From Chitinophaga pinensis (GTDB lineage: Bacteria > Bacteroidota > Bacteroidia > Chitinophagales > CAMDFR01): DNA of 64,000 nucleotides. The DNA is taken from assembly GCA_945897725.1 (NCBI GenBank), contig CAMDFR010000002.1, forward strand, positions 1-64,000, in the 5' to 3' direction. Below are positions 59,917-64,000 of this stretch, one piece after another (positions within the stretch are counted from its first letter, which is position 1; each line of letters opens with the position of its first letter). A program made the position numbers and the translations under genes. A model generated the notes under the pieces. That model worked only from the letters and a program-made list of their open reading frames with translations, had not been told where the DNA came from and searched no databases.

Positions 59917-61182
59917 TTAATTAGTTTTTGTTGTAATTAATTTGAATTTCATGGGGAAGTTGAGGTTGCTACCGCCTCCTAAAACTACCCTTTCTGCTGT
60001 AATATTAGTGGGAAAAACATACAAACGCAAGCCATTATTATTAAACTCGTGATTAATAATACTCTGTGCATATCGAGTAAGATTAATTTTATAAACCGGT
60101 ACGATATTACCTCCAACAATAGTGGTGTCTTTATCTCCTGCCATACTGCCTGAAAGGAAATCTAATAGCTGAACGTCATTTGCGTTGTCGTTGATTCGAG
60201 ATGCATAGATCGTTTGTGGTAGTTTGTAAGTTGTATCAACACTGGAGCCGATGATTGGGTATACCCATAGTTCCGCTTTATTAACTGCTACATTGGTAAA
60301 AGTGTCTAGGTTTTCAATCAAAACTTTTGTGCGAAAACTTGTTAGACCTTGCAGAAAGACCTTGTCATCTCCTGCACTAGAAGCTATGTCGCTCGCCAAC
60401 TGAGCTGGACTGCCTGAAGCAGCCTTGTAGTAGTGGTTCACACGAGTACATAAGTCATTCACAGGGATGTCATATTTTTTAACGGTATCTCCAGCTGCAT
60501 GATAATAGAGCGTTAATTTAGAACCTCCACCAATGAGGCTTAGGTTTAACATTCCATCACCTGCTGTCGAGCTATTGGTGCTCACATAAACCCCTTTAAA
60601 AAAAGATTGGAAAGCATCATTGCTAGCAAAATTTGCACCGCCACTTTGATTGAGTATATTTTGTCCAAAACTATTATCGAGCTTTATATTGATACTTCCA
60701 GCAGTTGTATAAGGAATTGTGACATTTGCAATTTGTGGTAGCTTGATGCCAAAAGATCTATTGGTAAAATAATTGGCTGAGTTATCTAGTGCTTCGTTCA
60801 GTTCATAAACCACCACGTTGATGGGACTTGTAAATGAACCATAGGCACTAGAAACACCATAGGTCAAATAGCAAGAATCAATCAACAAACTACTTCCTAA
60901 ATTTACATTATTGGAGATCAATCTAAAATTGTTATAGAAAGACGCATACAATTTACCAAAGCGAGGGTCGTTGGTGCTTCCTAATAAAGTTTGTGTAAGA
61001 TTTTGTGCCTGCAACATCGTATCGTTTTCTGTTATTGCTTTTAAAACGAATTGATCTGAGTACTTAACATTGAAGTTGTCTCCATTCAAAAGGAGGTTAT
61101 CGTCAGTGAAGGAAGGATCTTTACAAGAATTTAATAATAAAACGGAACATAGCAATGCTACGCAAGAGGTGATAAATTTCAA
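59917..61182 (-). CDS. DUF4270 family lipoprotein
   Basis: Lipobox LLLNSCKDP; LLGSTNDPRFGKLYASFYNNFRL; 3 bp upstream of glmS. Confidence 0.85.
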   Translation of the reverse strand: MKFITSCVALLCSVLLLNSCKDPSFTDDNLLLNGDNFNVKYSDQFVLKAITENDTMLQAQNLTQTLLGSTNDPRFGKLYASFYNNFRLISNNVNLGSSLLIDSCYLTYGVSSAYGSFTSPINVVVYELNEALDNSANYFTNRSFGIKLPQIANVTIPYTTAGSINIKLDNSFGQNILNQSGGANFASNDAFQSFFKGVYVSTNSSTAGDGMLNLSLIGGGSKLTLYYHAAGDTVKKYDIPVNDLCTRVNHYYKAASGSPAQLASDIASSAGDDKVFLQGLTSFRTKVLIENLDTFTNVAVNKAELWVYPIIGSSVDTTYKLPQTIYASRINDNANDVQLLDFLSGSMAGDKDTTIVGGNIVPVYKINLTRYAQSIINHEFNNNGLRLYVFPTNITAERVVLGGGSNLNFPMKFKLITTKTN

Positions 61183-61203
61183 TTTCTTTTACACTTTAAA
61201 TGA

Positions 61204-62025
61204 TTAGTTAGATAGTAATGTCTGATAAAAATCGGCATATCCTTGTAAATACTCTTCTTCATTCTCGAAATGCTCAAGGACTGGTTTTTTATTCATGTTT
61301 TTAATGATGTGGTCACCCACTTTCTTGTCAATCGATTTACTTCCCTTCACCAATGCATCGGCATATTCAGCACCAGCCAAGTAAAGGCTCGAAATGTCAG
61401 TGTCTTTGAATGCTTTTAGTTCGGCAGACTCAATATGTCCATGAATGGCTGCTAATTCGGAAAACTTCGTAGATAATTGTTTTTCGAAAGTGTTTTCATA
61501 AACAGAAAATACAACTTTTGATTTCACAAATATAGGTTCGTCCTTGTATGCTGTTTTTAAGTAGAAAGGAATTAAAGAAGTCATCCAACCATGGCAATGA
61601 ATAATATCTGGAGCCCATCCAAATTTTTTGACAGTATCTAATACACCTTTGCAGAAAAAAACCATTCTTTCGCCGTTATCATCATAGAAAACGTTGTTTT
61701 CGTCAGAAAAGGCAGATTTTCTCTTGAAAAATTCATCGTTATCTAAAAAGTATACTTGTAATCTGGCATTCGGTAAAGAAGCGACCTTAATGATGAGTGG
61801 ATAATCTTCATCATCCATAATGATATTGATACCACTCAAACGAACTACTTCGTGGAGACGATGTCTTCTTTCATTGATGTTTCCAAATTTTGGCATTAAA
61901 ACTCTGATTTCCATTCCTTTGTCGTGAAGGTGCTTAGGTAGCTTAGAAGTTATATTAGAGATGTCGGACAAATTTAAGTAGGGGTCCATTTCCTGTGTTA
62001 CAATTAAAACGCGCGTTTTTTCCAT
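61204..62025 (-). CDS. Glycogen/starch synthase N-terminal (GT5 catalytic) domain protein, ~270 aa
   Basis: VLIVTQEMDPYLNLSDISNITSKLPKHLHDKGMEIRVLMPKFGNINERRHRLHEVVRLSG...PDIIHCHGWMTSLIPFYLK. Confidence 0.88.
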   Translation of the reverse strand: MEKTRVLIVTQEMDPYLNLSDISNITSKLPKHLHDKGMEIRVLMPKFGNINERRHRLHEVVRLSGINIIMDDEDYPLIIKVASLPNARLQVYFLDNDEFFKRKSAFSDENNVFYDDNGERMVFFCKGVLDTVKKFGWAPDIIHCHGWMTSLIPFYLKTAYKDEPIFVKSKVVFSVYENTFEKQLSTKFSELAAIHGHIESAELKAFKDTDISSLYLAGAEYADALVKGSKSIDKKVGDHIIKNMNKKPVLEHFENEEEYLQGYADFYQTLLSN

Positions 62026-62144
62026 AAATACTTATTATTTTTTCAGAAAATGATAAAATTTCATTTAGACTTGCAAAGATATACTAAAAAAATATGATTT
62101 TTTATAGTAAAGGTCCAACAAAATAAAAAGCTTGTGTTGTAGGT

Positions 62145-62993
62145 ATGTTGTGTTATAAGCGTAGAGAGGATATAGTAAGGTTTTTAAAAATTGTTAAAGC
62201 ACAGGGTAAAAAGCTGGGCTTTGTGCCTACCATGGGGGCGTTGCATGACGGACATATGAGCTTAATAGCTAAAAGTAAATCTGAGAATGATCTTACGATA
62301 TGTAGTGTTTTTGTGAATCCGACCCAATTTAATCATCAAGAAGACTTTGATAAATACCCCATCAGTACCACTGATGACTTGTTAAAATTGAATCATAACG
62401 CGTGCGATATCGTCTTTTTACCAGAGATGATAGACATTTATCCTAATGGGACCAAGAACACTAAATTGCCGAGCTTAGGTAAGATTACCTCTGTTTTAGA
62501 AGGAGCACATCGACCTGGGCATTTTGATGGAGTCGCTCAAGTAGTGGGCCTTTTGTTGGATATTGTGCAGCCAGATCATCTTTATATGGGTCAGAAAGAT
62601 TATCAGCAAGCGCTCGTAGTTCAAAAATTGCTAGAAGTAGAAAAAAGACACAATACTGCTCTTGTAGTTTGTCCTACTCAAAGAGAAGCAGATGGTCTAG
62701 CGATGAGCTCAAGAAATATCAGATTGAGTGAAGAGCAAAGAACGCATGCCTTGGGCCTATCAAAAGCCCTATTCTATATCAAAAGCAATTACAAGCTATG
62801 CAGCAATGAGCAGTTGATAGAACATGTGTCTCAACTACTGAGAGAAATTCCAGAATTAAAGCTTGAATATGTGAGCATAGCGAGCCAAGCGCAGCTAGAG
62901 CCTTTGACGTCTAGTGAAACGCATGAAGCAGCAGTGGCCTTAGTAGCTGCTTGGGTGGGCAATGTAAGATTAATAGACAATATCCTTTTGTAG
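62145..62993 (+). CDS. panC: Pantoate--beta-alanine ligase
   Basis: LGFVPTMGALHDGHMSLI, VFVNPTQFN, HRPGHFDGVAQVV, YMGQKDYQQALVV, READGLAMSSRN. Confidence 0.97.
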   Translation: MLCYKRREDIVRFLKIVKAQGKKLGFVPTMGALHDGHMSLIAKSKSENDLTICSVFVNPTQFNHQEDFDKYPISTTDDLLKLNHNACDIVFLPEMIDIYPNGTKNTKLPSLGKITSVLEGAHRPGHFDGVAQVVGLLLDIVQPDHLYMGQKDYQQALVVQKLLEVEKRHNTALVVCPTQREADGLAMSSRNIRLSEEQRTHALGLSKALFYIKSNYKLCSNEQLIEHVSQLLREIPELKLEYVSIASQAQLEPLTSSETHEAAVALVAAWVGNVRLIDNILL

Positions 62994-63073
62994 TGCGCTT
63001 TCCTTGATTTCGATAAAATCTACAGAAATTCCATTAGGTTTGCACATTGTTTAAAGAAACAACGGAATTGGAT

Positions 63074-63424
63074 ATGCAAATAGAAATGTTTAAATCGAAG
63101 ATACATCGTGCCACCGTTACAGAGGCTAATTTGAATTATGTAGGAAGTATCACCTTGGATGAAAATCTTATGAACGCCGCTAATTTATTAGAACACGAAA
63201 AAGTACAGGTCGTTAATATCAATAATGGTGAACGGTTAGAAACCTATGTAATCAAGGGAGAAAGAGGAAGTGGTGTTGTTTGTTTAAACGGTCCAGCAGC
63301 TAGAAAAGTGGCGGTTGGAGATATCATCATCGTGATTTCTTATTGTCTGTTGACGCCAGAAGAGGCGCAACATCATATACCCTTGACGGCTCATGTGGAT
63401 GCAAACAATATGTTAAGCAATTAA
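63074..63424 (+). CDS. panD: Aspartate 1-decarboxylase
   Basis: [26 protein letters not shown] (Gly-Ser self-cleavage site), [27 protein letters not shown]. Confidence 0.97.
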   Translation: MQIEMFKSKIHRATVTEANLNYVGSITLDENLMNAANLLEHEKVQVVNINNGERLETYVIKGERGSGVVCLNGPAARKVAVGDIIIVISYCLLTPEEAQHHIPLTAHVDANNMLSN

Positions 63425-63439
63425 TTTAATTCAGCCTCA

Positions 63440-64000
63440 TTGAAACAAAATCTATCCAAAGCACTTAAATTGATTCTTTCCCTTGGTTTGGGTGTTTTTT
63501 TAATTGCTTTTTTTTATCATAGCATTTCCAAACCCAAGACGCTTTTATTAGATAAAAAAAAGTACCCTGCTTTAGACTACAAGATATCAAAGGTTTATAG
63601 GCCCTTAGGCGGCGAAGTGCTCCTAGGAGACACTTTGTTTGAGCTACAAAGTAATGCCGTCACATCGTTTTATCTAGCTGAAACAGAAGCGAGATATCTG
63701 GTGGTCGCACAAACAGGAGCAGAGATCAATCATGAAAGCATATTAGGAAGCTATCAAATAGATTTGTTTAAGATTATAAAAAAGGTATTTCGTTCGGCTT
63801 CTTGGTTTTGGCTTGTTTTGTCGTTGATTGCATCTCTCTTAGGTCATGTGATGCGCTCCTTAAGATGGCGGATGATGCTTCAATCGATGGGGTATGAACC
63901 AAAAATGTATAATACTTTTTTTGCGGTGGTCATCATGTACATGGCCAATATGGCATTGCCCCGATTGGGTGAAGTGATGAGGTGCGAAGTCATTCGGCGT
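63440..64000 (+). CDS. Flippase-like/LPG synthase TM domain (UPF0104-like) protein, truncated by window end; absent from ORF track
   Basis: TTG-initiated open frame, 187 codons with no stop: LKQNLSKALKLILSLGLGVFLIAFFYH...ASLLGHVMRSLRWRMMLQSMGYEPKMYNTFFAVVIMYMANMALPRLGEVMRCEVIRR. Confidence 0.85.
   Translation, partial: MKQNLSKALKLILSLGLGVFLIAFFYHSISKPKTLLLDKKKYPALDYKISKVYRPLGGEVLLGDTLFELQSNAVTSFYLAETEARYLVVAQTGAEINHESILGSYQIDLFKIIKKVFRSASWFWLVLSLIASLLGHVMRSLRWRMMLQSMGYEPKMYNTFFAVVIMYMANMALPRLGEVMRCEVIRR

Overview
The window is chromosomal DNA that reads like a Bacteroidota genome, probably Chitinophagales/Sphingobacteriia-like. It has AT-rich DNA, TAnnTTTG-type -7 promoter motifs, DUF4270 and SusD-era style lipoproteins, a three-gene pntAA/pntAB/pntB set, and many short intergenic hairpin repeats. 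About 45 protein-coding genes are supportable. I saw no rRNA, tRNA, CRISPR array or transposase. Housekeeping genes include uvrD/pcrA, polA, recA, mfd, hup, acn, glyA, glmS, panC, panD, tadA, sod, glpK and pntA/B. Envelope and glycan genes include an MBOAT+SGNH acetylation pair, rfbA-SDR-galE, PBP1A, a Wzy-like polymerase plus an O-antigen ligase, and a C39-peptidase ABC transporter with an HlyD partner. The most system-like unexplained locus is a five-gene operon of secreted proteins (400-4755, minus strand). It is bracketed by two diverged ~190-bp direct repeats and contains a tandem pair of paralogues. The other strong signals are non-coding: (i) a dispersed ~70-120 bp palindromic element with about ten copies; (ii) triple mini-hairpin arrays; (iii) a perfect 10-bp-arm inverted repeat in the recA promoter region. 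All identifications come from reading the sequence and remembered family knowledge. No database search was run.
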